A stretch of 64,000 bases of DNA from an uncultured Dehalococcoidia bacterium (GTDB taxonomy: Bacteria > Chloroflexota > Dehalococcoidia > Lucifugimonadales > UBA3495): NCBI GenBank assembly GCA_951813535.1, contig OX638345.1:385029-449028 (forward strand). Direction: 5' to 3'. The notes below the pieces were generated by a model. It searched no databases, was not told the DNA's origin, and worked only from the letters and a program-made list of their open reading frames with translations. The position numbers and the translations under genes were made by a program. Positions 30,469 through 38,800 of the stretch are shown in pieces (positions within the stretch are counted from its first letter, which is position 1; each line of letters starts with the position of its first letter).

Positions 30469-30568
30469 GGCTGCCTCCAGCGTGCGGATTCCAGTAGCTC
30501 AGTGGTCGTAGTGTACTATGCGTATCACCTGCTGATCTCTTCAATCATTCATTACAATCACGCCTTCC

Positions 30569-33500
30569 ATGCCCTCCTACCCGCACATCGAACGTTACCG
30601 CGCCGACCTGCAGCGCTTCCTTGAGTTCGGCGGCTCCGACAACGAGCAGAGCATCCGCCGCGCCTTTGCCGTCTGCCTCGACTCCTACTGCCGCGACCAC
30701 CGCGAGAAGCTGGCCCTGGTGGACGAACTGGACGCCGGCGCCGGCTCCCGCCCGGCTGGAACGGGGATACGTCCCGACGGCACGGTCAAGGACTCCCTGC
30801 GCATGGCCCGGGGCTACTGGGAGGCCAAGGACACCCACGACGACCTCGACGCCGAGATCCAGGCCAAGTTCAACCGCGGCTACCCCCGAGACAACATCCT
30901 CTTCGAGGACTCCCAGACCGCCGTCCTCATCCAGAACGGCAACGTGGCCATGCGGGTGGACATGGCCCGCCCGGGCGAACTGCACCGGCTGATCCGTCGC
31001 TTCCTGGACTACGAACTGCCCGAAATCGAGGAGTTCCGCCAGGCCCGCCAGCAGTTCAAGACCGACCTGCCCGCCGTGCTGGAGAGCCTGCGCGAGTCCG
31101 TGGCCGACGCCGAGGCCGGCAACCCCGACTACCAGGACGCCGCCGCCCTCTTCCTCTCCCTGTGCCGCCAGACCATCAGCCCCGACGTCTCCGACGCCGA
31201 CGTCCGCGAGATGCTGCTGCAGCACATCCTCACCCGCGACATCTTCCTCCGCGTCTTCGGCGAGGACCAGTTCCACCGCGAGAACAACGTCGCCCGCCAG
31301 CTGGACGCGCTGGAAGACACCTTCTTCACCGGCGACACCCGACGCCAGGCCATCGACCGCCTGCGCGTCTACTATGGCGCCATCGGCCGCGCCGCCGACG
31401 ACATCGCCGACTACGCCGAAAAGCAGCAGTTCCTCAAGGCCATCTACGAGGACTTCTACCAGGCCTACAACCCCGCCGCCGCCGACCGCCTGGGCGTCGT
31501 CTACACCCCCAACGAGGTCGTCGACTTCATCATCCGCGGCACGGACCACCTGCTCCAGAAGCACTTTGGGCGCACGCTGGCCGATGACAACGTGCAGATT
31601 CTCGACCCGGCCACCGGCACCGGCACCTTCATCACCAGCCTGATCAACCACCTGCCCCCGGATCGTCTGGAGCACAAGTACCGCAACGAGATCCACGCCA
31701 ACGAGGTGGCGATCCTGCCCTACTACATCGCCAACCTCAACATTGAGTACACCTACCGGGAGCGCACCGGCCGCTACCTGGAGTTCCCCAACCTCTGCTT
31801 CGTCGACACCCTGGACAACATGGACTGGCAGGGCGCCAGCGGCGGCGCGGTCACCCGCCAGGGCGCGTTCAACCTGGGCGGCATGTCCGAGGAGAACTGG
31901 ATCCGCGTCCAGGAGCAGAACGAAAAGAGCATCAGCGTCATCATCGGCAACCCGCCGTATAACGACAGTGCCACGCTGTGGGGCGACGGCGGTGCCAACC
32001 GCTCATATACCGATGTTGACCGACGCATCCGGGAAACTTATGTCGACTCTGGAACGGCGCAGCGGACACATCAATACGACATGTATAAGCGGTTCATCCG
32101 CTGGGCTTCAGACAGGTTGGCGGACGACGGGATCATCGGTTTCGTGAGCAACAGCGCGTTCCTTGACGCCCGGCAGGACGACGGCTTCCGTAAGGTTGTT
32201 GCCGAGGAGTTCAACGAACTTTGGGCCATTGACCTGAAGGGCAACGCCCGCACTAGCGGCGAGCGGCGCCGGCAGGAAGGCGGCAACGTCTTTGACGACA
32301 AAATCCGCGTCGGCGTCGCGGTCTATTTCTTGGTTCGCCAAAAAAGTTCTAACGGTTTCAAGGTGTTCTACAACAATGTCGCCAACTACGCCAAAGCTCC
32401 GGCGAAGGTTGCTTACATCAGGGGCAAAACCCTGGCCAATTTCGCCTTTTCCGAGATAGTCCCCAGTGCCAAGGGGCAATGGCTCAACCAGTCCGACAGC
32501 ACTTTTGAACAACTGATACCCCTAGCGAACCGGGAGACCAAGTTCGCCAAGACCGATGAGGAAGAACGGGCGGTATTTGGCCTATTCACCAACGCGGTCA
32601 AGTCAAACCGCGATGATTGGGTGTATGACTTTGAGGTAACCAATCTACGGAACAAGGCACTTTTCTTTGCTGACGAGTACAACGGGTTCCTTGACGTGGG
32701 TGATAATTCGTATAACCCGGTGATCAAGTGGAGCCGTGACTTGCGTAATGAATTTCAGCGTGGGCGCCGCATCGTTTATAGCGAGGCAAATCGCATCCAA
32801 TCTTTGTACCGTCCGTTTGTAGCGAAACATCATTTCGTGGACTTCACCATGAATGATGTCCTTACCTCAAACCATTACGATATGTTTGGACCGGATTTGA
32901 GACAGTCCAACAAGGTCATTAACTTCTGCGTCAACGGTAAACACTTCTATGTACTAGCTACCGATGGGCCAGCCGATTTCCATTTCACTGGCGACACCCA
33001 ATGCCTCCCCCTCTACCGCTACACGCCCGACGGCGAGCGGGTCAGCAACATCACCGAGTGGGGCCTGCGCCAGATCAACGATCACCACCGGCAGGAGTGG
33101 GGCGCCGGCTTTGACGAGCGCTATCCCGACGGCATCGGCGCCGAGGACATCTTCGCCTACACCTACGCCGTGCTCCACGACCCGGTGTACCGCCACGACT
33201 ACCGCGTCGACCTGCTCCGCGAGTTCCCCCGCCTGCCCTTCTACCACGACTTCGACCACTGGGCCCGCATGGGCCAGGAACTGCTGGACCTCCACCTGGG
33301 CTTCGAGACGGCGGACCCGTACCCGCTGGAACGGGTGGACCAGCCCGACGTCGAACCGCGCCGCGCCATTCTGCGGGCCGACCGGGAGCGGGGCGTCATC
33401 ACGCTGGACGAGCAGACCACGCTGACCGGCGTGCCCGCCGACGCTTTTCGCTACCAACTGGGCAGCCGCTCCGCCCTGGAATGGGTCCTCGACCAGTACA

Positions 33501-33805
33501 AGGAGCGCAAGCCCCGCGACCCGACCATCCGCGAACGCTTCAACACCTACCGCTTCGCCGACCACAAGGAGCGGGTCATCGACCTCCTGCGCCGCGTCTG
33601 CACGGTGAGCGTGAAAACCATGGCAGTGGTGGACAGCATGGCGTACTGGCAAGACGGCCAGCTGATCGTGTTCGACGACCGGGACAAGAACGAATGGGAG
33701 ACCATGGCGCTTTCCGAATGGTTCGGCGAACGCGGCGGGCCGGACGATGACCCGGAATATCAGGCTTGGTTGGCATCACTACCGGACATACGGGACACCA
33801 GGTAG
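30569..33805 (+). CDS. Type ISP-like restriction-modification enzyme without helicase
   Basis: 1078 residues. N-terminal Mrr-like nuclease with GYWEAKDTHDDLDAEIQAKFNRGYP (ExK at about residues 84-86) and NILFEDSQTAVLIQNG. Adenine methyltransferase core: motif I ILDPATGTGTFITSL (about residue 344), AYYIANLNIEYTY helices, motif IV VIIGNPPYND (about 460). The C-terminal third (RYTPDGERVSNITEWGL to YWQDGQ) resembles the target-recognition part of type ISP enzymes. Classic ISP proteins of about 1600 residues also carry an SF2 translocase; none is seen here. AT-richer target-recognition region (31.9-33.0 kb) suggests recombination. Confidence 0.8.
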   Translation: MPSYPHIERYRADLQRFLEFGGSDNEQSIRRAFAVCLDSYCRDHREKLALVDELDAGAGSRPAGTGIRPDGTVKDSLRMARGYWEAKDTHDDLDAEIQAKFNRGYPRDNILFEDSQTAVLIQNGNVAMRVDMARPGELHRLIRRFLDYELPEIEEFRQARQQFKTDLPAVLESLRESVADAEAGNPDYQDAAALFLSLCRQTISPDVSDADVREMLLQHILTRDIFLRVFGEDQFHRENNVARQLDALEDTFFTGDTRRQAIDRLRVYYGAIGRAADDIADYAEKQQFLKAIYEDFYQAYNPAAADRLGVVYTPNEVVDFIIRGTDHLLQKHFGRTLADDNVQILDPATGTGTFITSLINHLPPDRLEHKYRNEIHANEVAILPYYIANLNIEYTYRERTGRYLEFPNLCFVDTLDNMDWQGASGGAVTRQGAFNLGGMSEENWIRVQEQNEKSISVIIGNPPYNDSATLWGDGGANRSYTDVDRRIRETYVDSGTAQRTHQYDMYKRFIRWASDRLADDGIIGFVSNSAFLDARQDDGFRKVVAEEFNELWAIDLKGNARTSGERRRQEGGNVFDDKIRVGVAVYFLVRQKSSNGFKVFYNNVANYAKAPAKVAYIRGKTLANFAFSEIVPSAKGQWLNQSDSTFEQLIPLANRETKFAKTDEEERAVFGLFTNAVKSNRDDWVYDFEVTNLRNKALFFADEYNGFLDVGDNSYNPVIKWSRDLRNEFQRGRRIVYSEANRIQSLYRPFVAKHHFVDFTMNDVLTSNHYDMFGPDLRQSNKVINFCVNGKHFYVLATDGPADFHFTGDTQCLPLYRYTPDGERVSNITEWGLRQINDHHRQEWGAGFDERYPDGIGAEDIFAYTYAVLHDPVYRHDYRVDLLREFPRLPFYHDFDHWARMGQELLDLHLGFETADPYPLERVDQPDVEPRRAILRADRERGVITLDEQTTLTGVPADAFRYQLGSRSALEWVLDQYKERKPRDPTIRERFNTYRFADHKERVIDLLRRVCTVSVKTMAVVDSMAYWQDGQLIVFDDRDKNEWETMALSEWFGERGGPDDDPEYQAWLASLPDIRDTR

Positions 33806-33811
33806 CGGTCA

Positions 33812-34135
33812 ATGGTGGGTAACATAGTCATTGTGCGTTTCCCCTACACCGACCTGACGAACGCGGGACTGCGGCCAGGACTGCTGGTCGCGGATGTTCG
33901 CTATGGCAATCAGTTGGACTGGATGGTATGCCGGATAACCACGCAAGCGCTCCCGGGCAGTGGGCAGATAGCGCTGGCGGCGGACGACCTGGAGGTCGGG
34001 CAATTGGCCCAGGCCAGTTGGGTGCGCCCCGACCGGATAATGACCATGAATGAACGAATCTTCGGCAATACCGTCGGCCGTCTCACCGACGCCAAGCTGA
34101 CGGAAATTCTGACGGCGGTGCGGTCCCTGTTCTAG
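33812..34135 (+). CDS. PemK/MazF-family endoribonuclease toxin
   Basis: 107 residues. MVGNIVIVRFPYTDLTNAGLRPGLLVADVRYGNQLDWMVCRITTQ is the SH3-like MazF barrel with the conserved RP (residues 21-22) and the I-T/S-S-Q region; ASWVRPDRIMTMNERIFGNTVGRLTDAKLTEI completes it. It starts six bases after the restriction-modification gene and has no antitoxin of its own on either side, so it is either translationally linked to that enzyme or an orphan. Confidence 0.8.
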   Translation: MVGNIVIVRFPYTDLTNAGLRPGLLVADVRYGNQLDWMVCRITTQALPGSGQIALAADDLEVGQLAQASWVRPDRIMTMNERIFGNTVGRLTDAKLTEILTAVRSLF

Positions 34136-34312
34136 GCAGTGTTGCAATTTGGTGATCCAACTTTCTCGTCATTCCGGCAAGAGAACCGCCGGCCCCGCAT
34201 CGGGGTGCGGGGCCGGAATCAGGAATCCCTCGCATCTGAAAATCCTGTCGATCCTGTGCATCCATGCAAATGAACCACCTGAAACGGAACGCTACCCGTT
34301 AAGCCACATTGC
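34136..34312. repeat. Family 2 inverted-repeat element, degenerate copy
   Basis: Runs from GTTGCAATTTGGTG to GAACCACCTGAAACGGAACGCTACCC. The hairpin is expanded (CCGGCAAGAGAACCGCCGGCCCCGCATCGGGGTGCGGGGCCGG). The phrase AATCCTGTCGATCCTGTGCATCCATGCAAATGAACC matches the copy at 44502-44627. Confidence 0.65.
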
Positions 34313-34370
34313 TGCAGAGCGGCAAGACCAGGATGGCAAACTCCACCACAACGCCGCCGGGAGAATAGCG

Positions 34371-34841
34371 ATGACTATGCAACCCACACCCACGCCGAAA
34401 ACGATGGCCGACTTGACCCTCGAGGAGTTGGTGGCGCTGCTCCGCGAAACCGTTACCGAATCTCTTGCCGAGATAGTGGGTTACCCGTCTGAGCGGCAGG
34501 AACCATGTCAGGGTGCAGTCCCGGAAACTGAGCCGGAGACCGGGGCGGATGATCCCAAACCCGTCCATCCGCCGGACGATTCGCATTTGCCGGCGGCCAC
34601 TGATGGAACCGGCGCATCTCCCAAAATGGCGCAAAAGGTGTCCGACCTACCGGTAGCCGACTTTCAGTGGTGGATACATTATATCGTCGGAGAAGTAGGA
34701 GAAGATCTGATCGGCGACCCGGATGAGGGGCTGGAGTTCACGGAAGAATTCGAGGCATCCCTCCTGGAAGCGTCAGCGTCGGCGGCGGCCGGCAATACTA
34801 TCCCTGCGGAGGAAGTGCACCGCAGGCTGGGGCTGGACTAG
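34371..34841 (+). CDS. Antitoxin-like protein of a RelE/ParE pair
   Basis: 156 residues from the ATG at 34371 (GGGAG upstream). N-terminus PTPKTMADLTLEELVALLRETVTESLAEIVGYP is a helical segment seen in several antitoxins; a Pro/Asp-rich linker follows; the C-terminus DEGLEFTEEFEASLLEASASAAAGNTIPAEEVHRRLGLD is the typical toxin-neutralising tail. The stop TAG shares its final base with the toxin's GTG. Longer than most antitoxins because of the linker. Confidence 0.65.
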   Translation: MTMQPTPTPKTMADLTLEELVALLRETVTESLAEIVGYPSERQEPCQGAVPETEPETGADDPKPVHPPDDSHLPAATDGTGASPKMAQKVSDLPVADFQWWIHYIVGEVGEDLIGDPDEGLEFTEEFEASLLEASASAAAGNTIPAEEVHRRLGLD

Positions 34842-35104
34842 TGCCCTACTCCCTGGAGTATGAGACACGCGCTAGTAGGGACTTGTCCAGGCTGGACGCC
34901 GGAGTAGCCCAGCAGATGCAAACCGCGCTGGTCCGCATGGCGGAGAATGCCGAAGCGGTGCGCCATCACGCGTTAACCGGCCCCCGCCATCGCGGCTGGT
35001 TCCGTCTCCGCATGGGCGACTACCGCGCCATCTACGAAATCGACCGCGCCAACCGCCGCATCACCGTGCTCCGGGTGCAGCACCGCAGCGACGCGTACCG
35101 GTGA
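34841..35104 (+). CDS. RelE/ParE-family toxin
   Basis: 87 residues from a GTG start. YSLEYETRASRDLSRLDAGVAQQMQTAL, then GPRHRGWFRLRMGDYRAIYEIDRANRRITVLRVQHRSDAYR: the compact RelE fold with the R.R.GDYR.iYei core and basic C-terminal residues used for ribosome-dependent mRNA cleavage. Confidence 0.88.
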   Translation: MPYSLEYETRASRDLSRLDAGVAQQMQTALVRMAENAEAVRHHALTGPRHRGWFRLRMGDYRAIYEIDRANRRITVLRVQHRSDAYR

Positions 35105-35125
35105 AGGTAAACGCCGGCGCAAGGT

Positions 35126-35235
35126 AGGGTTGTAATTTAGGTGGTTTAGTTTCCCGTCATTCCGGCGAAAGCCGGAATCCAGGAATCCCTCATATCAAAA
35201 ATCCTGTCCATCCATGCGAATCGATACGGGTCGCC
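35126..35235. repeat. Family 2 inverted-repeat element, partial copy
   Basis: Left part GGTTGTAATTTAGGTGGTTTAGTTTCCCGTCATTCCGGCGAAAGCCGGAATCC is well kept; the right end stops at CCATGCGAATCGATACGGG. A (CCCTCG)4 microsatellite follows at 35241-35264. Confidence 0.65.
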
Positions 35236-35367
35236 AACCGCCCTCGCCCTCGCCCTCGCCCTCGCGCCCAAACCCCGCAGTTGCATCCCCCGTACCCGCC
35301 GCCCTATAATCGCCAGTTGGCGGTCTTGGAGGGGCTATCCATTGCATCGGGCCGCTGGAGGCTTTCC

Positions 35368-36030
35368 TTGACCTATCTCGACCTGCATTGCCACTCCGTG
35401 GCGTCCGACGATTCCCGCGCCACCGTCGAGCAGTACCTCAAGTTCATCCAGGTGCACCGCAAGAAGGGCTACACCATCGACGGCATCGTCCTCACCGAGC
35501 ACCGCCAGTTCAACTTCGACGTCGACTACTCCCAGCTTGCCGCCGAGTATGGCGTCATCGTGCTCAAGGGCGCCGAGTTGGACACCTGCTTCGGGCACAT
35601 GCTGGTCTACAACATCACCCCCAGCCTGGCGAAGGACGTCGACTTCGGCGACGTTAAGATGGACGGCCGCGAGCTGATCAAGGCTGCCCGCCACCACGGC
35701 GGCTTCGTCGTCCCCGCCCACCCGGGCCGCTTCGGCATCGGCCTGGTGGAGTACATGGAGCAGGGCGAGGTTTTCGAGGACGTGTCCATCGTGGAGCGGG
35801 TCAACGCCGGCAGCAAGCCCGAGGAGAACGAGCGGGCCGAGGACCTCTGCCAGCGGACCGGCTACCTGGGCACCGCCGGCAGCGACGCCCACCTGGCCAG
35901 CCACATCGCCCGCGCCGTCACCGAGTTCAAGGCCGACATCCGCACCGAGCCCGAGCTGGTCGACGCCCTCATCTCCGGCGAGTTCCGGCCCGTGTACATC
36001 CAGGAGACCGCCGCCGCCCCCGTGGCCTGA
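35368..36030 (+). CDS. PHP-domain metal-dependent phosphoesterase
   Basis: 220 residues from a TTG at 35368 preceded by GGAGG. PHP fold: first motif DLHCHSVASDD (HxH metal ligands), VLTEHRQ, KGAELDT, VVPAHPGRFG, and TAGSDAHLASHIARAV (D-A-H). These residues bind three metals and hydrolyse phosphoesters in relatives such as histidinol phosphatase and RNase AM (YciV/TrpH). Substrate unknown. A TATAAT box lies at about 35307-35312 and could be its promoter. Confidence 0.82.
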   Translation: MTYLDLHCHSVASDDSRATVEQYLKFIQVHRKKGYTIDGIVLTEHRQFNFDVDYSQLAAEYGVIVLKGAELDTCFGHMLVYNITPSLAKDVDFGDVKMDGRELIKAARHHGGFVVPAHPGRFGIGLVEYMEQGEVFEDVSIVERVNAGSKPEENERAEDLCQRTGYLGTAGSDAHLASHIARAVTEFKADIRTEPELVDALISGEFRPVYIQETAAAPVA

Positions 36031-36056
36031 CCGGCCCACGTGACGTCGGATAATCG

Positions 36057-36230
36057 TCATTGCGAGCGCAGCGCGGCAATCTAGTTGAGATAACCGTCAT
36101 TCCCGCCTCACCCCGTCATTCCTGCGCAAGCAGGAATCCAGCAATCCTTGCATCCAAAACATCCCGTCCATCCTGTACATCCATGCAAAGAAACCGCCTG
36201 GAACAGAACGTTACCCAGGGAGCAGCTATC
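36057..36230. repeat. CATTGCGAG repeat followed by family 2 element (right part)
   Basis: GTCATTGCGAGCGCAGCGCGGCAATC, then CGTCATTCCTGCGCAAGCAGGAATCC, then CCATCCTGTACATCCATGCAAAGAAACCGCCTGGAACAGAACGTTACCC. The last 28 bases match the right inverted end of family 2. Confidence 0.65.
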
Positions 36231-36243
36231 AGGAGCGCACAGC

Positions 36244-36696
36244 ATGCCCACCCAGATCGACTACGAATACGACCACTCCCTGTACGGCGTCGAGCACGAG
36301 TCCGGCCCCTTCGACGTGACCCGGTACATCGTCGACGTCTACACCCGTAGCATCGGCGATGATAACCCCATCTTCACCGATGGCCAGGCCGCCCGCGCCG
36401 CCGGCTACGCCGACCAGGTCGCGCCGCCCACCCTGTGCGCCCTGTTCGAGCGCGGCGAGCTGCCCGACATCAAGCTGCAGTTCGGCCGTCGCCAGTTCCA
36501 CGGCGGACAGCGGGTCGAGCCCCGCGCGCCCATCGTCGTCGGCGACCGGCTCACCGCCTCGTCCCACCTGAAGGACGTCTACACCAAGACCGGCCGCTCC
36601 GGCACCATGGTCCACGTCGTGTGGGAGACCACCTTCAGCAACCAGGACGGCGTGGTGGTGGCCGACGTGCAGCGCTCCCAGGTGGTCCGGGAGTGA
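36244..36696 (+). CDS. MaoC-like / FAS1-type dehydratase domain protein
   Basis: 150 residues; AGGAG seven bases before the ATG. A hot-dog-fold protein: SGPFDVTRYIVDVYTRSIGDDNPIFTDGQAARAAGYADQVAPPTL is the N-terminal half of FAS1-like MaoC dehydratases, which bind acyl-CoA thioesters. The active Asp-x4-His pair usually lies in a partner or second domain; here the next gene supplies it. Followed after 7 bases by another hot-dog protein, so they probably form a heterodimeric enoyl-CoA hydratase. Confidence 0.8.
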   Translation: MPTQIDYEYDHSLYGVEHESGPFDVTRYIVDVYTRSIGDDNPIFTDGQAARAAGYADQVAPPTLCALFERGELPDIKLQFGRRQFHGGQRVEPRAPIVVGDRLTASSHLKDVYTKTGRSGTMVHVVWETTFSNQDGVVVADVQRSQVVRE

Positions 36697-36703
36697 TTGC
36701 GAC

Positions 36704-37144
36704 ATGACCGGATCCGCCAAACTCTACTTCGAGGACGTCGAACTCGGCGACGAGATCGGCCCCGCCGTCATCTCGGTGGCCGATGACCAGGTCGTTGACT
36801 TCTGCTCCCTGTGGGGCAACCCCGCTCCGAACCGCTTCACCGACCAGGCCGAGGCGGAGAAGATTGGCCTGGACGGTCCCATCGTGCCCGGCATCATGAC
36901 CATGGCGCTGGTGTCCCGCGTGATCACCGACTGGGCCGGCGCCGGCACCGTGGCCGACCTGGACCTGGTCTTCCGCGGCACCGTCCCGCACAACCAGCCG
37001 CTGTACGTGGGCATCCAGGTCAGCGACACGGAGCAGGACGACGACGGCAACCACGTCCAGTGTGACATCACCATGACCGGCCCCGTGCCGGACCGCCCCT
37101 ACGTCATAGGCACCGCCCGACTGAACCTGCCGTCTCGCGATTGA
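36704..37144 (+). CDS. MaoC-like dehydratase partner
   Basis: 146 residues. YFEDVELGDEIGPAVISVADDQVVDFCSLWGNPAPNRFTDQAEAEKIGLDGPIVPGIMTMALVSRVIT is a MaoC hot-dog domain; the usual N-x-x-H active-site His is replaced near PNRFTD, but GPIVPGIMTM aligns with the family's H-G-x-M region (VPG instead of AHG). It may therefore be catalytically weakened and act only together with the upstream subunit. Operon partner of 36244-36696. Confidence 0.75.
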   Translation: MTGSAKLYFEDVELGDEIGPAVISVADDQVVDFCSLWGNPAPNRFTDQAEAEKIGLDGPIVPGIMTMALVSRVITDWAGAGTVADLDLVFRGTVPHNQPLYVGIQVSDTEQDDDGNHVQCDITMTGPVPDRPYVIGTARLNLPSRD

Positions 37145-37156
37145 CCCGGCGCGCGG

Positions 37157-37660
37157 ATGGCTGAGGCTCCGGGAACGTTGCGGAACAACGACGCATCGTC
37201 AACCGGTAGCGGTCGCGCATCGCTCCTCCTGGAACATTTCGGCGCCATCCTGATGGCGCTGACCGACTTCGTATTGTTCCAGGCCGTAGCTACCCTGCTC
37301 TGCGTCGCCATCTACTTTACAATTCCCGCGCTGGATGCCAGCATAGGGCAGGGCGGCGATGACTGGAACTGGATCGACATCTTTCGCATCGTCAGCCCCA
37401 CCTTCACCGTCTCCGGAGGTGCAGTAACCGTGCTCACCAGCTACTTCTTCGCCCGCAAGTCCCAGGAATCGGATAGGCTCCGCCAGGAAGAGGCCCGTCT
37501 GCGCCAAGAAGAGGCCAAGCTTCGTCAGGAGGCCGAAACTCGCGCCGCCACTGCCGAAGCCCAGTTGGAAACCCTCAAATCGCAGATGGAACAGCCAGTC
37601 ACTTCACGCCGCCGCAACCGCCGCCGCCTGCGCAACGGCCCGTCGCAGAGGGAGCGGTAA
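37157..37660 (+). CDS. Small membrane protein with coiled-coil tail
   Basis: 167 residues. Two hydrophobic segments, about residues 28-55 (ALTDFVLFQAVATLLCVAIYF) and 75-98 (VSPTFTVSGGAVTVLTSYFF), then a charged coiled coil (RLRQEEARLRQEEAKLRQEAE) and a basic end (RRRNRRRLRNG). No catalytic motif; family not recognised. The end of this gene is duplicated in the next small reading frame. Confidence 0.55.
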   Translation: MAEAPGTLRNNDASSTGSGRASLLLEHFGAILMALTDFVLFQAVATLLCVAIYFTIPALDASIGQGGDDWNWIDIFRIVSPTFTVSGGAVTVLTSYFFARKSQESDRLRQEEARLRQEEAKLRQEAETRAATAEAQLETLKSQMEQPVTSRRRNRRRLRNGPSQRER

Positions 37661-37662
37661 CC

Positions 37663-37851
37663 GTGTTCACCGCCTACTTCTACGCCCGACGGATCCAGCA
37701 AGCAGAACGCGAACGGCAGGAAGAATTCCGGCTCCTCCTGGAGGCCGAACGTCGTCGCCAAGAGGCCGAAGCCAAGCTCCTAATCCTCAAGGCTCAATTG
37801 GAACAGGCCAACGCTCCCCGTCGCCACAACCGCCGCCGCTCCCTCCGCTAA
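37663..37851 (+). pseudogene. Partial duplicate of the preceding membrane/coiled-coil gene
   Basis: 62 codons from GTG 37663: MFTAYFYARRIQQAERERQEEFRLLLEAERRRQEAEAK...PRRHNRRRSLR. It mirrors residues from TVLTSYFFARKSQESDRLRQEE to the Arg-rich end of the preceding protein, and the in-frame codons just before (GAV) extend the match. Likely a truncated tandem copy; it could still be translated as a small soluble coiled-coil. Confidence 0.5.
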
Positions 37852-37866
37852 CGGACACACACCGCC

Positions 37867-38796
37867 ATGCTCACCAAGCTCCGCCAGATCGCCATGATGG
37901 TCAACGACCTGCCCGAGGGTATCGACCTGTACGGCCGCATCCTCGGCATGGAACCTTCCCGCACCGGCGCCCTGCCGCAGTTCGGCCTGGACAACGCGGT
38001 GCTGCCGGCCGGCAACGGCACCTTCGTGGAGCTGCTGGCTCCCACCGACGATACCTCCGCCGGCGCCCGCTTCCTCCAGCGTCGCGGCGAGGCCCCCTAC
38101 CTGATGATCTTCGAGACCGACCAGTACGACCGGCTCATCCCGCACCTGCGCGACCTGGGCGTCCGCATCACCGGCGAAACCGAGCACGCCGAGCCCCATA
38201 ACAATGGAAGCCGCTCGGCATTCATCCACCCGTCTTCCTGCAACGGCGCATTCCTCGAGATCATCGAGGTCACGGATCCTGACAACCCGTGGCCCGCCGC
38301 CGGCCCAGACTGGCAGTCTTCCACCCACCAGCCCGGCACCCTTCAGCTCCGCCAGATGGCCGTCATCGTCAACGACCTGGACGCCGCCATCGCGCACTGG
38401 AGCCGGATGTTCGGCCTACAGCCCACCCGCCGGTTCGAGATCAGCTTCACCGACCTGGAAATTGCGGTGCTTCCGCTGACCGGCGGGGACACCTTCATCG
38501 AGTTGGCCCAGCCCACCAGCGCCGACTCTCCCTCGGGCCGCTTCCTCGCCCGCTACGGCGAGGGCCTCTACCTGACCATCTACGAGATCGCCGACTCCCT
38601 GGCCACCGACGCCTACCTGCAGACCCAGGACATCCGGTTCACCACCTCACGCCGCACCGACAACTACGTCAACCTGGGCTTCAACAGCATCTGGCTGCAC
38701 CCCGCCACCTTCAAGGGCGCGTTCACCCAACTTTCCCAGGTGCTTGACGCCGAAAATCCCTGGCCTCCCGCCGGCGACGACTGGTTCCGCGCCTAG
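37867..38796 (+). CDS. Two-domain VOC family protein
   Basis: 309 residues with two VOC modules. The first begins KLRQIAMMVNDLPEGIDLYGRILGMEPSR, the second LQLRQMAVIVNDLDAAIAHWSRMFGLQPTRR at about residue 158; each ends in a Glu-containing strand (GAFLEIIEV; GAFTQLSQV). The similarity of both halves to methylmalonyl-CoA epimerase suggests an acyl-CoA-linked role consistent with the MaoC pair upstream. In the second half the final Glu is Gln, so one site may have lost metal binding. Confidence 0.82.
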   Translation: MLTKLRQIAMMVNDLPEGIDLYGRILGMEPSRTGALPQFGLDNAVLPAGNGTFVELLAPTDDTSAGARFLQRRGEAPYLMIFETDQYDRLIPHLRDLGVRITGETEHAEPHNNGSRSAFIHPSSCNGAFLEIIEVTDPDNPWPAAGPDWQSSTHQPGTLQLRQMAVIVNDLDAAIAHWSRMFGLQPTRRFEISFTDLEIAVLPLTGGDTFIELAQPTSADSPSGRFLARYGEGLYLTIYEIADSLATDAYLQTQDIRFTTSRRTDNYVNLGFNSIWLHPATFKGAFTQLSQVLDAENPWPPAGDDWFRA

Positions 38797-38800
38797 TACC

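Noticed and set aside
35241-35264. (CCCTCG)4 microsatellite as a phase-variation switch
   Set aside because: Lies outside any reading frame and over 100 bases before the PHP start; six-base units would not shift a frame.
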